53,408 bases of DNA from Cetobacterium sp. ZOR0034 (GCF_000799075.1 NZ_JTLI01000034.1:1-53408), one strand, 5' to 3'. Counted from the first letter of the stretch, positions 32,555 through 42,287 are shown. Numbers and translations: made by a program. The notes: generated by a model not told the origin, from the letters alone.

Positions 32555-35098
32555 TTAGAAGTGTGTTAACACCGTTCTACTTATAATTTCATCTTGTACA
32601 TCTTTACATAACTCAACAAAGTAAGCACTATATCCTGCAACACGAACTATTAAATCTCTATATGCTTCTGGATTTTTCTGAGCTGCAAGTAAAGTTTCAT
32701 TATCTAAATAGTTAAATTGCATCTCTCCTAATTGTAAAGCACAAGCGCTACGCAGTAGAGTTATAATTCCATTTTCTCCCTCAGGAGTTTCAAGTAAACC
32801 AGATATTAACTTAAAGTTATGAACCATTCCTATGTTCATGCTATCACACGCCATTTTGGAAACTGATTTTATTATTGCAGTAGGTCCTTTTGTATCTGCT
32901 CCTTGAGTAGGACTTATTCCGTCTGAAAGTGGAGTCCAAGCTTTACGTCCGTTTGGTGTAGCTCCTGTTATTTGTCCTAAAGGAGTGTTATTTGAAATAG
33001 AAAGTGTTCCATGACTTAATATAGAGTACAGAGTTCTATATTTACGATGTTCGTTTTCTGTAAAGTTAATTAAATCTGTTGCTATATAATCTACATAATC
33101 ATCATCATTTCCATATTTTGGAACTGTTAAGCAATCTTTTCTTAAAGTTTCATATCCTACAAAATCTGCTTTTAATGCTTCTTTTATATCTTTTAATGTA
33201 TATTTTTTATCTTCAAATACAAGTTTTTTAATAACTGCCATCGAGTCAACATAAGTTGCTAATCCACTCCATACAACTCCTGGACCGAAGTTATACATAG
33301 CTCCTCCAGCTTCTACCCCTCTACCTTTTTCCATACATCCTTCATACATCATTGACATAAGTGGCTTTGGAGCTAAATCTTTATGAACTTTTTGAGTTAT
33401 AACAGTAGCTATACTTGAAAGTTTTGTTATATATTTTATTTGATTTTTTACAGCTTCTTCAAACTCTTCATAAGTTTTATATCTATCTACATCTCCTAAG
33501 TCTGGACAAACTTTTTTTCCATACCATAGAGTTGCTCCATTATTTAAAACCAACTCAATACAGATTGGCCATTGAGTATAGGCTGTTGATGTCCACTGAT
33601 ATAATCTTCCTGACTTTTGAGGTTCAACACATCCCATTAAACAATAATCTCTTGCATCTTCAATCGAAACCCCTTTAGCTAACATCATTTTTATATGAAC
33701 ATCATCAAAATGACAAGCAGGGAATCCAAGACCAGCTTTTATAACTTGAACTATTTTTTTTAAATATTCATGTGGTGATGACTTATGAATACGACAAGCA
33801 AGTGATGGTTGATAAACTTTCACATGTCTAACTGCATCCATAAGCAGATATGTTAAGTCGTTTGTTGCATCTTTACCACATCTTGTAAGTCCTCCAACAC
33901 ACATATTTACAAAAGGTTGATATCCTGCAAAGAATTTAGACCCACCTTCACTAGTTAACCACATCATCTCTGACATTTTAATCAACATACATCCAGCTAT
34001 TTCAAAAGCTTCATATTTTGACATTCTTCCACTTTCAATATCTGTTTTAAACATCGGATACATATATTGATCCACACGACCAATTGACATTCCAGTTTGA
34101 TTTTCTTCTACAACTAAAAGTGATTCAATAGTCCATACTGATTGAACTGCTTCCCAGAATGTTTGGGGTTTATGCGCTGGAACTCTTGCATTTATTTCTG
34201 ATATTTTTAAAAGCTCAGCTTTTCTTTTGGGATTTGACTCTTTTGCAGCTAATTGAGCGGCATACTCTGACATACGTTTAGCATATATCATAACTCCTTC
34301 TGCTGTATCTATTAATGATTTATAGAAATATATTTTTTCTATATCTTCTGGATTAGCATAATCTAAAGTTTCTAACTTTTCGTTAGACTCTTTAATTACA
34401 TCTAACATCCCTTTATTCATTAAAATTACATCATAACCTGGGTTTGAATCTCCACCTCCATTTACAGCATGATATGAACAATCAGAAACAAATGATTCTC
34501 CAGACAATTCCCAAAGTCCAGCCTCACGGAATTGTTGCTCACAATACTCATCTACCGATTTCCCTGCCCAAAATGGAAAAATTTCATCTTTTAAAGTTTG
34601 TTTATCTGCTTCAGATATACAAAATGGATCCTGTGGTCTTTTTGAAATTGTTTCTAATTCAGTTTCTAGCCATCTCCAAGCTATATCTGGTGAAAATGCA
34701 CCAGCTCTTGGAGCTCCATTTGGTGATCCTACAATTAATTCTCCATCTTGAATCACAAGTGGTGCTGTTTCACAACAATATTTAAAACTCTTTCCTCTTA
34801 ATATTGCTTTTGGAAGTCCAGGGTTTTCTTTAGCTATTTTTGTTAAAGCTTTTGCTCTATAAATAGTTATAGATGGAATCTGTTTTAAATAATTTTCCTT
34901 TAATTTTGCCAATCTTTCAGTTATTTTTTCAGGAACTTCTTTACACTCATTCGTGTAATTGTAATTTTCTTTTTCATAGCTTTCACCTTTTATTTCATGG
35001 CTTATTCCTTGAAACATTTTTAGTAAAGCTTCTCTTTCTTCCACTGACATATTTTCAGTAGCTTTCATAAATTTATTTAAAAATTCTCGAATTTCCAT
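32555..35098 (-). CDS. cutC: choline trimethylamine-lyase (glycyl radical enzyme)
   Basis: 847 residues, the compact (type I) CutC length. Active-site residues fall one position from those of the Desulfovibrio enzyme: Cys490 and Glu492 in GCVEP, Tyr209 and Asp217 in [16 protein letters not shown], Phe396 in GYQPF, and glycyl-radical Gly822 in RVAGYSAYF. The choline-contacting Asp and Tyr argue for choline rather than glycerol or propanediol. It cleaves choline to trimethylamine and acetaldehyde within the shell. The N-terminal ~60 residues include an amphipathic helix ([15 protein letters not shown]), a candidate encapsulation signal. RBS AAGGAGCGTAAT. Confidence 0.96.
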   Translation of the reverse strand: MEIREFLNKFMKATENMSVEEREALLKMFQGISHEIKGESYEKENYNYTNECKEVPEKITERLAKLKENYLKQIPSITIYRAKALTKIAKENPGLPKAILRGKSFKYCCETAPLVIQDGELIVGSPNGAPRAGAFSPDIAWRWLETELETISKRPQDPFCISEADKQTLKDEIFPFWAGKSVDEYCEQQFREAGLWELSGESFVSDCSYHAVNGGGDSNPGYDVILMNKGMLDVIKESNEKLETLDYANPEDIEKIYFYKSLIDTAEGVMIYAKRMSEYAAQLAAKESNPKRKAELLKISEINARVPAHKPQTFWEAVQSVWTIESLLVVEENQTGMSIGRVDQYMYPMFKTDIESGRMSKYEAFEIAGCMLIKMSEMMWLTSEGGSKFFAGYQPFVNMCVGGLTRCGKDATNDLTYLLMDAVRHVKVYQPSLACRIHKSSPHEYLKKIVQVIKAGLGFPACHFDDVHIKMMLAKGVSIEDARDYCLMGCVEPQKSGRLYQWTSTAYTQWPICIELVLNNGATLWYGKKVCPDLGDVDRYKTYEEFEEAVKNQIKYITKLSSIATVITQKVHKDLAPKPLMSMMYEGCMEKGRGVEAGGAMYNFGPGVVWSGLATYVDSMAVIKKLVFEDKKYTLKDIKEALKADFVGYETLRKDCLTVPKYGNDDDYVDYIATDLINFTENEHRKYRTLYSILSHGTLSISNNTPLGQITGATPNGRKAWTPLSDGISPTQGADTKGPTAIIKSVSKMACDSMNIGMVHNFKLISGLLETPEGENGIITLLRSACALQLGEMQFNYLDNETLLAAQKNPEAYRDLIVRVAGYSAYFVELCKDVQDEIISRTVLTHF

Positions 35099-35108
35099 AT
35101 TACGCTCC

Positions 35109-36551
35109 TTAAGATAAAATATCTTTCAATATTTTTTCTAATTTTTTTAATATCTCTAGCTCTTCATCTCTTTTCTCTCTATACTTTTCTAATAAGACTT
35201 CAGAACTTTTTATTTCATAACCAACTTTTCTAATATATATTAAATTCATTGGAGAAACATTATCTGAAGTCATACCTCTTCCAATAACTCCACATCCTAA
35301 TGTCATTGATGGAAATAGTTCTGTTGTTCCTCCCATACTTCCAAAACTTCCAGATGTATTTACTAAAACTCTTCCTACAGGTTTCTTTAAAGAAAACTCT
35401 TTAATAATATTTTCATCTTTAGAATGAATTACTAAAGTATGTCCTTGCTTCTCATTTAATAGAAGTTCTATGCATTTCTCACAAGCACTCATCCAATCTT
35501 GTTCTACATAAAATGAAAGTACTGGACATAATTTTTCTTTGGAAAATGGATTATCTAAAGATACATACCTTTCCTTTGAAATAAGTATCTTCACATTTTT
35601 TGGTATCGTTATTTCTGCTCGTTGAGCTAAAAACTGTGCATCTTTTCCAATATATATTTTTCTAAAATCACCTTTTGAATCAAATATAAGACTTTTTATT
35701 TTCTCACTTTCAATTTCATTTAAAAAGTAAGCTCCATTTAATTCAAACTCTTTTATTACTTCATTTAAAATAACTTTATCTACAACTACTGCTTGTTCTG
35801 CTCCTGGCATGACTCCGTTATCAAAAGCTTTACTTATAACTATATCTAAAATAGCTTTTTTTATATCAGCAGTTTTTTCAATGAATACAGGAGTATTTCC
35901 AGTTCTTCCATAAACTAAAGTTTTTCCACTTTTATAAATCTCTGGTAGAATTTCCTCTACCCCAGTGTTTAAAATCAAATCTACACCATTATGATTTAAC
36001 AATTCTTTCGTTCCATTTAGAGAAATTCTGCTTAAATATGAAATAGCTCCTTTTGGATATCCAACCTCTTCAGCTGCTTCAATTATTAAATCCAATGTTT
36101 TCATCATTGTTTTTTTTGAATTCTTCTGTAAATTAAAAATTATTGAATTTCCAGATTTTACAGCTATTAAGATCTTATAAATTAATGTTGATATCGGATT
36201 ACACTCAGAACAAAATGCTACAATAACTCCGATTGGAACTCCAATATTAGATATTTTATTATCTTGAGATATAATTCCTACACATTTCATACCCCTTAAC
36301 TTTTCTATAACATTTTCTAAAAGTAAGTTTAACTTAGTAACTTTATCCTCTTTCACTCCAAAATCAATCTCTTCATATAGTTCAAAGGCTATCTGTTTGA
36401 TATTTTCTTTTAGTTTTTTCTCTATGTTATTTATAACTTTATCTAACTGTTCTTGAGAAAAAGTTTTTAAAATCTTTTGAATCTCTTTAGAATTTTCAGC
36501 TATTATTCTAGCTTCTTGCATAGAAAGTAAATCATTATCTATAATCGTCAT
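35109..36551 (-). CDS. catalytically degenerate aldehyde-dehydrogenase-like microcompartment protein
   Basis: 480 residues from the ATG at 36551, eight bases after AGAGGTGG; a GTG at 36563 is the alternative. Homologous over its length to the CutF protein encoded at 27292-28803, including the N-terminal helix [13 protein letters not shown]. The catalytic-cysteine loop reads [12 protein letters not shown]: Pro249 stands where CutF has Cys249. The nucleotide loops are also altered ([11 protein letters not shown] for ATGGPGMVKAA, YGRTGN for GVGAGN). The protein is therefore probably not an active dehydrogenase; a structural, targeting or regulatory role is more likely. The frame is intact and conserved-looking, so it is not a pseudogene. 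It lies directly upstream of cutC. Confidence 0.82.
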   Translation of the reverse strand: MTIIDNDLLSMQEARIIAENSKEIQKILKTFSQEQLDKVINNIEKKLKENIKQIAFELYEEIDFGVKEDKVTKLNLLLENVIEKLRGMKCVGIISQDNKISNIGVPIGVIVAFCSECNPISTLIYKILIAVKSGNSIIFNLQKNSKKTMMKTLDLIIEAAEEVGYPKGAISYLSRISLNGTKELLNHNGVDLILNTGVEEILPEIYKSGKTLVYGRTGNTPVFIEKTADIKKAILDIVISKAFDNGVMPGAEQAVVVDKVILNEVIKEFELNGAYFLNEIESEKIKSLIFDSKGDFRKIYIGKDAQFLAQRAEITIPKNVKILISKERYVSLDNPFSKEKLCPVLSFYVEQDWMSACEKCIELLLNEKQGHTLVIHSKDENIIKEFSLKKPVGRVLVNTSGSFGSMGGTTELFPSMTLGCGVIGRGMTSDNVSPMNLIYIRKVGYEIKSSEVLLEKYREKRDEELEILKKLEKILKDILS

Positions 36552-36571
36552 TTTTAATTCCACCTCTTATT

Positions 36572-36871
36572 TTATAAGTTTGGAATAGCATACTTATCAA
36601 TTATCTTCTGTATATCATAGTGTGGTCTGGCTATAACTATTGAACTATACAGATTTCCATCCTCCATACTAGTTACTGCATTCACTCCTGCATCTACTGC
36701 TGCTTTACAAGCTCCAACATCTCCTGTCACTATAACAGTTATGTATCCCGATGCTACATTCTCATATCCTATTAACTCCACATCTGCTGCTTTACACATA
36801 GCGTCTGCTGCCTCTAAAGCAAAAACTAATCCAAATGTCTCTATCAATCCTATTGCTTCTCTTCTTAACAT
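36572..36871 (-). CDS. BMC-H shell protein
   Basis: 99 residues, single BMC domain: EAIGLIETFGLVFALEAADAM, VIVTGDVGACKAAVDAGVNAV, IVIARPHYDIQ. More divergent than the other three (FGLVFAL, TSMEDGNLYSS), so it may form distinct pores. RBS AGGGGAGTTGACTTGA precedes the ATG. Confidence 0.92.
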   Translation of the reverse strand: MLRREAIGLIETFGLVFALEAADAMCKAADVELIGYENVASGYITVIVTGDVGACKAAVDAGVNAVTSMEDGNLYSSIVIARPHYDIQKIIDKYAIPNL

Positions 36872-36891
36872 TCAAGTCAACTCCCCTTTGA

Positions 36892-37188
36892 TTATTGATC
36901 TATATCATGAACTGTTACTATTTTCCCAATCTCATTTATAGGTCTTGGCATAACATTTTTAGCTGTTAACTTTCCTACTGCCGCCGCTGCTACCGCTCCT
37001 GCTTCAACTGCTGCTTTAACTGCTGCCACATCTCCCTTTACCATTATAGTAACAAGTGTTGACCCCACATTTTCATAAGATACTAATTCAACATTAGCAG
37101 CTTTTAACATCTTATCTGCCGCTTCTAAAGCTGGAACAAGTCCAAGTGTTTCAACTAATCCTAAAGCTTCATTTCCATAATATTTCAT
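36892..37188 (-). CDS. BMC-H shell protein
   Basis: 98 residues from the ATG at 37188 ([16 protein letters not shown]); an in-frame TTG at 37200 overlaps the GGAGGAT ribosome site. BMC motifs: [51 protein letters not shown]. First shell gene of the operon, so possibly the most abundant tile. Confidence 0.93.
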   Translation of the reverse strand: MKYYGNEALGLVETLGLVPALEAADKMLKAANVELVSYENVGSTLVTIMVKGDVAAVKAAVEAGAVAAAAVGKLTAKNVMPRPINEIGKIVTVHDIDQ

Positions 37189-37206
37189 CTTATCCTCCAA
37201 ACTTAA

Positions 37207-37473
37207 TTATTGATCTTTTATAAAACTATTGATTATATCTTTACTTTCTTTATTAGCTTCATAGTATAAAACTAAGTTTCCGTTTTCATCTAAATCTGCA
37301 TTTACTTCTTCAATTAATCCATTTGCTTCAGCTGTCATCAAAGCATTTATTATAGAGTTTTTATTAAAGGACTTAAAATTTTGGTAATCCTTTTTTAAAG
37401 ACTCCATCACCTCATAAACAGATGAACTTTCATGCTTTGTAAAATATTTCAATATTGCATAGTTAAGTGGCAT
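37207..37473 (-). CDS. small cytoplasmic protein of the cut operon, unrecognised
   Basis: 88 residues from the ATG at 37473 (MPLNYAILKYFTKHESSSV), after GGAGG. The longer in-frame reading to 37620 overlaps the transporter gene and lacks support. The pattern (EVMESLKKDY, KNSIINALMTAEANGLIEEV, NLVLYYEAN) looks like a short winged-helix domain. It could be a DNA-binding or adaptor protein; I do not recognise a named family. Confidence 0.6.
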   Translation of the reverse strand: MPLNYAILKYFTKHESSSVYEVMESLKKDYQNFKSFNKNSIINALMTAEANGLIEEVNADLDENGNLVLYYEANKESKDIINSFIKDQ

Positions 37474-37478
37474 CACGA

Positions 37479-38597
37479 TTATTCCTCCCTCTTTTTTAAA
37501 AACTCCAAAGGATTTACTGCAATTATTAAGATTCCAATAACCATTACTATTGCACCAATCCAAGCTACCATAGGAAGAGCCCATCCATCTATTCCAACGA
37601 TAACTCCTAAGAATAACCAACAGAAGAATGGTCCAAAGAATGAATATGTTCCATTACATGCTGTTCCAAGACCTGCTCCACACATACTGTTTCCTGTATA
37701 CCAGGCTGTAAAAGAAACAAATGTTGCAAGTCCACTTAATATAAACCAGAACATTGCTGGTGAACTAGAAAAAGCTTTCATCGTAAGTGTTATTGCTGTT
37801 GTTACATCCCCACTTAAGAACCCAAGTATAGGTAAAACTATAAATATATTTGTAAGTCCTGAAGTTAATTGTCTAACACATATTCCAATTTGTGGATCTA
37901 CCATAGCTGATGCATATCCTGCAACACATCCTTCAAATCCCCAACCAAAAGCTGCTATTATTGCTATTAAAATTCCTAGTAAAACTTCTGTTGAAATCTC
38001 TTCTCCAACAAAGCTTGTACTTCCTATTAAAAAACTTGCAGATACACATATTAAAATTCCAAAAGCCATTCTTTTATTAATCTCTTGTTTATAAAATATT
38101 TTTCCTAAAATTGCTGCTATTGCAGGACAAAGGGCTGATATTGGAACTATTATTGATCCTGCCATTTGAAGAGCTATTACATAAGCCGTTCCAGCTATTG
38201 GTCCTCCCAGCATTGCTGCTAACATAAGCATTTTCCCAGGTTTTGTGTTTAACGTTCTTCCAAAGTCTCCAAGTTTTCCTTGATAACCAGCATTACCTAA
38301 AGCCCAAAATGCGCTACAAGTATCATTTATTGCATTTCCCAATGCTGCTAATAGATACACAATTACAAAAGTTGAAAGTCCTGTTAAATTCGGACCATAC
38401 CAATCTGTCCAAACTCCTTTAGTCATTCCTAAAGTTAAAAAAGCTGTATAAATACCATAAGTCATTCCTGAAAATAATCCAATTTTAATACCCTTTTTTA
38501 AAAATTCTTTTTTACTTTGTTCCTTCAACATTGTAATTTTTACTTCTTTTTCTAAAAATTCAACTTCTGCCGTTTCCTTGAATATTGCTTCTGGCAT
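37479..38597 (-). CDS. DMT/EamA-like membrane transporter of the cut operon
   Basis: 372 residues: a ~30-residue charged N-terminal extension, then about ten hydrophobic segments in the drug/metabolite-transporter pattern. Internal repeats include GGPIAGTAYVIALQMAGSIIVP and ALCPAIAAILGKIFYKQEINKR. First gene after the MerR-type promoter, so choline uptake (or trimethylamine/ethanol exit) is the natural guess. It is not a BCCT/BetT transporter. RBS AAGGAGGAG. Confidence 0.75.
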   Translation of the reverse strand: MPEAIFKETAEVEFLEKEVKITMLKEQSKKEFLKKGIKIGLFSGMTYGIYTAFLTLGMTKGVWTDWYGPNLTGLSTFVIVYLLAALGNAINDTCSAFWALGNAGYQGKLGDFGRTLNTKPGKMLMLAAMLGGPIAGTAYVIALQMAGSIIVPISALCPAIAAILGKIFYKQEINKRMAFGILICVSASFLIGSTSFVGEEISTEVLLGILIAIIAAFGWGFEGCVAGYASAMVDPQIGICVRQLTSGLTNIFIVLPILGFLSGDVTTAITLTMKAFSSSPAMFWFILSGLATFVSFTAWYTGNSMCGAGLGTACNGTYSFFGPFFCWLFLGVIVGIDGWALPMVAWIGAIVMVIGILIIAVNPLEFLKKREE

Positions 38598-38623
38598 AAC
38601 TCCTCCTTCTCACTCTTTTTCAT

Positions 38624-38643
38624 AATAAATTGGGGAATTTATT
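38624..38643. promoter_or_regulatory. 8-4-8 inverted repeat in the cut operon leader
   Basis: AATAAATT-GGGG-AATTTATT, perfect. It lies between the promoter and the first cut gene. The core (AATTGGGGAA or its complement) recurs upstream of the alcohol dehydrogenase gene at 40855-40864. It could be an operator or a leader hairpin. Confidence 0.35.
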
Positions 38644-38665
38644 ATTTTTTCCTTGTTATAATACA

Positions 38666-38697
38666 AGTATAAACCTTCCATATATGTTTAATGTCAA
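38666..38697 (-). promoter_or_regulatory. MerR-type promoter of the cut microcompartment operon
   Basis: Minus strand: TTGACA (38692-38697), 20-nt spacer, TATACT (38666-38671). The overlong spacer contains the dyad TAAAC-N11-GTTTA. Extended spacers with an internal dyad are the signature of promoters activated by MerR-family proteins, and a MerR gene is immediately upstream. Confidence 0.7.
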
Positions 38698-38776
38698 GAA
38701 AAATTTGTGTTTAATTTACAAATTTATAATCTGTATATAAAGCTATAATTTCGTTTTTAGAACTTAAATTATAAAA

Positions 38777-38810
38777 AAACAGGTTAGCAAATAAGTTTGC
38801 CAACCTGTTT
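38777..38810 (-). terminator. terminator after the MerR gene
   Basis: Stem AAACAGGTT.GCAAA/TTTGC.AACCTGTTT (14 bp, one mismatch), 4-nt loop, T-run on the minus strand. It separates the cutO-merR transcript from the cut operon. Confidence 0.82.
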
Positions 38811-38838
38811 TTTGCATTCCACTTTACTGGAACCTTTA

Positions 38839-39657
38839 TTATTTTATATTCATTATTATTTCTGTTACAAATTTATCCTCATCTTTTGTGGTCCAATAAT
38901 CCATCACATATCTTTCATAGCAACAATCTTCAAGTCTATAGTTATGAAGCTTTGCCCAATCACACATTTTTTTATACGTTTCTTTTATATTTCTATGAGA
39001 ACCAATATGGTAGCAAGAAACAACAAGTTTTCCTCCAAAATCAGTTAAAAGTTCTGAATCACATTTTATAAGATTTTTTTGAAGCATTCTTATCTTTTGA
39101 TTTTTTCCTTTTAATTTATTTTCTAAAGAGGAGAACTCAATTATAACAGGTCCTGTTATTGCATTTCCTATCTCCTCTATATAATTAGTAAAATCTATAT
39201 TTATTACAGAACTTATATAATCTTCATTAAATTCTTGTGTGTGATATATATATCTATCTTTCTCTAAATATTTTACTTTTACATCTGTCAAATTATATTC
39301 TAAAACCATTCTGGCTTCTTTCACCAAAGAGTTCCAATCTTCAAGAGAGCGTTTTTTTAAAACTAGCTCCTTTTCCATCTTTTCTAAATCTTTTATTTTT
39401 TCTGAAAAACTTTCTTCAATATGTTGACAATTAAAGTCATTCATAACTTTTTTTATACTCTCTAGTGTAAATCCACTCTGTTTATAATATTTTATTACTG
39501 GTATTGTATATAAATTGTCTTTACTATAATATCTATATCCATTACTATTTATTTCAAAGGGTGAAAGTAGTCCTATTTTGTCATAAAACCTCAGAGTTTT
39601 TTTCGCTATACCACAAATTTTTTCAACTTCTCCAATATAGTACTTCTCTTTTTCCAT
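38839..39657 (-). CDS. MerR-family regulator with effector domain
   Basis: 272 residues. The N-terminal MerR helix-turn-helix (YYIGEVEKICGIAKKTLRFY, GYRYYSKDNLYTIPVIKYY) is followed by a coiled-coil linker (about 85-115) and a GyrI/BmrR-like C-terminal domain (about 120-272). Such regulators twist an overlong promoter spacer to activate it. The cut operon promoter has a 20-nt spacer with an internal dyad, so this protein probably activates it when choline or a product is bound. Encoded downstream of the alcohol dehydrogenase gene and likely co-transcribed with it. RBS AGGAGTGATAAA. Confidence 0.88.
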   Translation of the reverse strand: MEKEKYYIGEVEKICGIAKKTLRFYDKIGLLSPFEINSNGYRYYSKDNLYTIPVIKYYKQSGFTLESIKKVMNDFNCQHIEESFSEKIKDLEKMEKELVLKKRSLEDWNSLVKEARMVLEYNLTDVKVKYLEKDRYIYHTQEFNEDYISSVINIDFTNYIEEIGNAITGPVIIEFSSLENKLKGKNQKIRMLQKNLIKCDSELLTDFGGKLVVSCYHIGSHRNIKETYKKMCDWAKLHNYRLEDCCYERYVMDYWTTKDEDKFVTEIIMNIK

Positions 39658-39675
39658 TTTATCACTCCTAAACTT

Positions 39676-40812
39676 CTATCCCACAATATCTTTCAATAGT
39701 GCTTTCATATCCTCTTTCTTAATTTCTTTTGGATTTGTTTTTGTACATACATCTTTCATTACTATTCCATAAACTTCTTCTACATCCTGTAGCAGTGAAC
39801 TTCCATCAACTTTTAATTCTTTTAAATTTTTAGGAATACCAACAGATTTTTGTAACTTCTGAATATAATTTATTAAGTTACTTGTGCTAATAACTGGATT
39901 AATCCCATGAAGACCAGCTATTTTTCCTAACTTTTGATATCTTTTTAAAGTTTCATTTTCTGAATCTAAGTATGATTTTTTATCTATATCTGAATTAAAT
40001 TTAATTACGTAAGGAAGTATAATTGCATTTATTTTTCCGTGAGGAATATGAAATCTTCCTCCAATCATATGAGATAAACTATGAGTTAATCCCAGTCCAG
40101 CTGTGTTAAATGCAAGACCTGCTAAACATGAAGCATTATGCATTTTTTCTCTAGCATATATATCATTTCCATTTTCATAAACTTTTTTCAAATTTTTTAC
40201 AACTAATTCAAAAGCTTTTTCTGCCAAAGCATCTGTAAAATCAGAAGCTTCCTTAGATACATAAGCTTCTATTGCATGTGTTAATACATCCATTCCTGTA
40301 TCTGCAGTTATACTTTTTGGAACTGATTTTACTAACTCTGGATCTAATATTGCTATTGTTGGCAATAAATCCTCATTTGTCAAAGCATACTTTAAACTTT
40401 CTTTTTCATTTGTTATAACAGAATACTCTGTTACTTCTGAACCTGTTCCACTTGTTGTTGGAATAGCATAAAAATCTATATCTATATTTTCATCTATTCT
40501 TTTATAATACTCTCTTATAGCCTTAGCTCCATCTATTGAAGATCCTCCTCCTAAAGCGATTATCAAATCAAATTTTTTTCTCTTTAGAAGCTGCACACCT
40601 TTTGCAACAATTTTTATTGTAGGATCTGGTATAATCTCATCAAAAACTAAAACTTCACACTTTTCTAGTTTATCTAATATTTTTTTTAAAATATCAGATG
40701 CCCCTATAAATTTGTCACATACAATTAGTATCTTTTTATTATCTAACTCCCTTAATTTTTCTAGAGATCCTTCTCCAAAATATATAGCAGTTTCAATATT
40801 AAAACGTTTCAT
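39676..40812 (-). CDS. cutO: iron-containing alcohol dehydrogenase of the choline pathway
   Basis: 378 residues, group III (Fe) alcohol dehydrogenase. NAD loop ALGGGSSIDGAKAI, PTTSGTGSEVTEYSV, iron ligands in MDVLTHAIEAYVS and GLTHSLSHMIGGRFHIPHGKINAIILP. It reduces acetaldehyde to ethanol and so regenerates NAD+ for CutF. Located upstream of the main cut operon with merR in between, thus under a separate promoter. RBS AAGGAGAG. Confidence 0.9.
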   Translation of the reverse strand: MKRFNIETAIYFGEGSLEKLRELDNKKILIVCDKFIGASDILKKILDKLEKCEVLVFDEIIPDPTIKIVAKGVQLLKRKKFDLIIALGGGSSIDGAKAIREYYKRIDENIDIDFYAIPTTSGTGSEVTEYSVITNEKESLKYALTNEDLLPTIAILDPELVKSVPKSITADTGMDVLTHAIEAYVSKEASDFTDALAEKAFELVVKNLKKVYENGNDIYAREKMHNASCLAGLAFNTAGLGLTHSLSHMIGGRFHIPHGKINAIILPYVIKFNSDIDKKSYLDSENETLKRYQKLGKIAGLHGINPVISTSNLINYIQKLQKSVGIPKNLKELKVDGSSLLQDVEEVYGIVMKDVCTKTNPKEIKKEDMKALLKDIVG

Positions 40813-40935
40813 AACTAAACTCTCCTTAATACTTTGTAGTCAAAAATACTAATTTTCCCCAATTCAACTTATTTTTAAATAATAACACATTTTGTTTTTT
40901 TTTCAATCTTTTTTTATAACAAATGCATCTTATAC

Positions 40936-41862
40936 TCAACGAAACATTTTAAAAAAAATATAAATTATAAAAAATATTATAATAATAGTATAAGATATAG
41001 TATTTTGTGTTTTAGCGTATAACTTTTTTTGAGATATTCCATTAGCAAGAGCTATCTGTTTAATATTTAACATAGTTAAAGTAGGAATTTCTAAACTTTC
41101 ATAATATTTTTCTAATTTAAAAGAAACTAAATTCCCACCAATATTTATAAAATATTTTGGATTTGGATATTTCTCATAGTAAGCTATTCTTTTTTCTATA
41201 TTGTCATTTAAATCTTTAAAATCTAATTTTGGAATATCTATCTTCTTTAATCTTTTTACTAAGTACTCTTTCGTATCTTCATCAAAATTTAACCCTTCAT
41301 CTGCATCTCCACCTAAAGTATAAAGTTCTATATTATTTTTTATCATATTTTTATGTTTTAAAAGATTTGTCATTTCTAAAAATGTAAGCTCTTCGTTATT
41401 AGCTCCATACATTGATGATCCAATGGAATTTATTATAACTCCTCTTAAATTAAGAGTATCTAAAGCTGATATTAAAGATAGATTAAGTCCTGGAAATGAG
41501 CTCGACATATTTACATATACAACATCATCTTTTCTCAATCCTTTATTTTTCAATTCTTTCACAAAATAAGCTGCAAATTCTGGGTTTGTAGATATTCTCT
41601 TACTATCCAAATCTCCTAAAGTTGTAGTTATTCCTGTGAACTCCTCTCCTATCAAACCACTTTCTAAAATATCTAATTTCCTATCAATATTAATTCCTCT
41701 GTTTATCTTTTCATTGTATATCTCTCTAGAAAGTTTCGCCATTAAATTTTTAGCTTTTAACATCTCATTAAAACTTTCATGTTTATCTCCAAGCTCCATA
41801 TCTCCTAAGATTAAAAATATTCCAACTAAAATCGCCAATAAATATAATGAATATTTTTTCAT
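40936..41862 (-). CDS. pgsW: poly-gamma-glutamate system protein PgsW
   Basis: 308 residues. An N-terminal membrane anchor (YLLAILVGIFLILGD) and a C-terminal membrane helix (ISYTIIIIFFIIYIFFKM) flank a soluble domain (EEFTGITTTLGDLDSKR, VNMSSSFPGLNLSLISALD, FINIGGNLVS). This matches PgsW proteins found with PgsB/PgsC in Gram-negatives; the biochemical role is not established. Overlaps pgsC by 4 nt. Last gene of the operon; no clear terminator follows. Confidence 0.78.
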   Translation of the reverse strand: MKKYSLYLLAILVGIFLILGDMELGDKHESFNEMLKAKNLMAKLSREIYNEKINRGINIDRKLDILESGLIGEEFTGITTTLGDLDSKRISTNPEFAAYFVKELKNKGLRKDDVVYVNMSSSFPGLNLSLISALDTLNLRGVIINSIGSSMYGANNEELTFLEMTNLLKHKNMIKNNIELYTLGGDADEGLNFDEDTKEYLVKRLKKIDIPKLDFKDLNDNIEKRIAYYEKYPNPKYFINIGGNLVSFKLEKYYESLEIPTLTMLNIKQIALANGISQKKLYAKTQNTISYTIIIIFFIIYIFFKMFR

Positions 41863-42287
41863 ATAAAACTCCCACTTATTATAATAATACTTTTTATGAC
41901 TCCTGTTAATATAAGAAGTGCTGGCAAAGTCTTTTTTACTCCGTTTCTATCCAAATCTTGAGCTAAAATTGCAGGTATAAGAAGCCCTATTACCTCTCCT
42001 CCAATTAAAATCTCAAAATCTAACTCTCCCATAAATCTTTTAAGCAAAAAAGTTATTATAATATATATTGCAAATCTACGTCTTCCATATATTATAAGAT
42101 ATTTTTCTAAAAATCTTACAGCTACTAATACTAAAAATGCGACTAATATAGTTGCTAATATTCTTTTATGATCATTTGAAAAAAGTGCAAAATATCCAGG
42201 AACAATAAGTCCTCCAGGAGATAATTCACTCACTTCATAAAATAAAATACTTAACAGTACCCCAATTATAACTATACTCTCATTCAT
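41859..42287 (-). CDS. pgsC: poly-gamma-glutamate biosynthesis protein PgsC/CapC
   Basis: 142 residues, about four to five membrane helices: EVSELSPGGLIVPGYFAL, LVAVRFLEKYLIIYGRRRFA. CapC/PgsC is the membrane partner of the PgsB ligase in polymer synthesis. Overlaps pgsB by 8 nt and pgsW by 4 nt, indicating tight coupling. Confidence 0.9.
   Translation of the reverse strand: MNESIVIIGVLLSILFYEVSELSPGGLIVPGYFALFSNDHKRILATILVAFLVLVAVRFLEKYLIIYGRRRFAIYIIITFLLKRFMGELDFEILIGGEVIGLLIPAILAQDLDRNGVKKTLPALLILTGVIKSIIIISGSFI

Noticed and set aside
32555-35098. Glycerol or propanediol dehydratase, or pyruvate formate-lyase
   Set aside because: Tyr209/Asp217 in the choline pocket motif and the numbering of Cys490/Glu492/Gly822 fit CutC; the neighbours match choline compartments.
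35109-36551. Pseudogene of an aldehyde dehydrogenase
   Set aside because: No frameshift or stop, good start site and conserved fold residues; only the catalytic and cofactor loops have changed.
37474-37620. N-terminal extension of the 88-residue cut protein to 137 residues
   Set aside because: It overlaps the 3' end of the transporter gene, is Trp/Asn/Ser-rich and lacks a ribosome site; the ATG at 37473 has GGAGG.
37432-38094. 220-residue plus-strand ORF
   Set aside because: Antisense to the transporter and 88-residue gene of the cut operon; no family features and no ribosome site.
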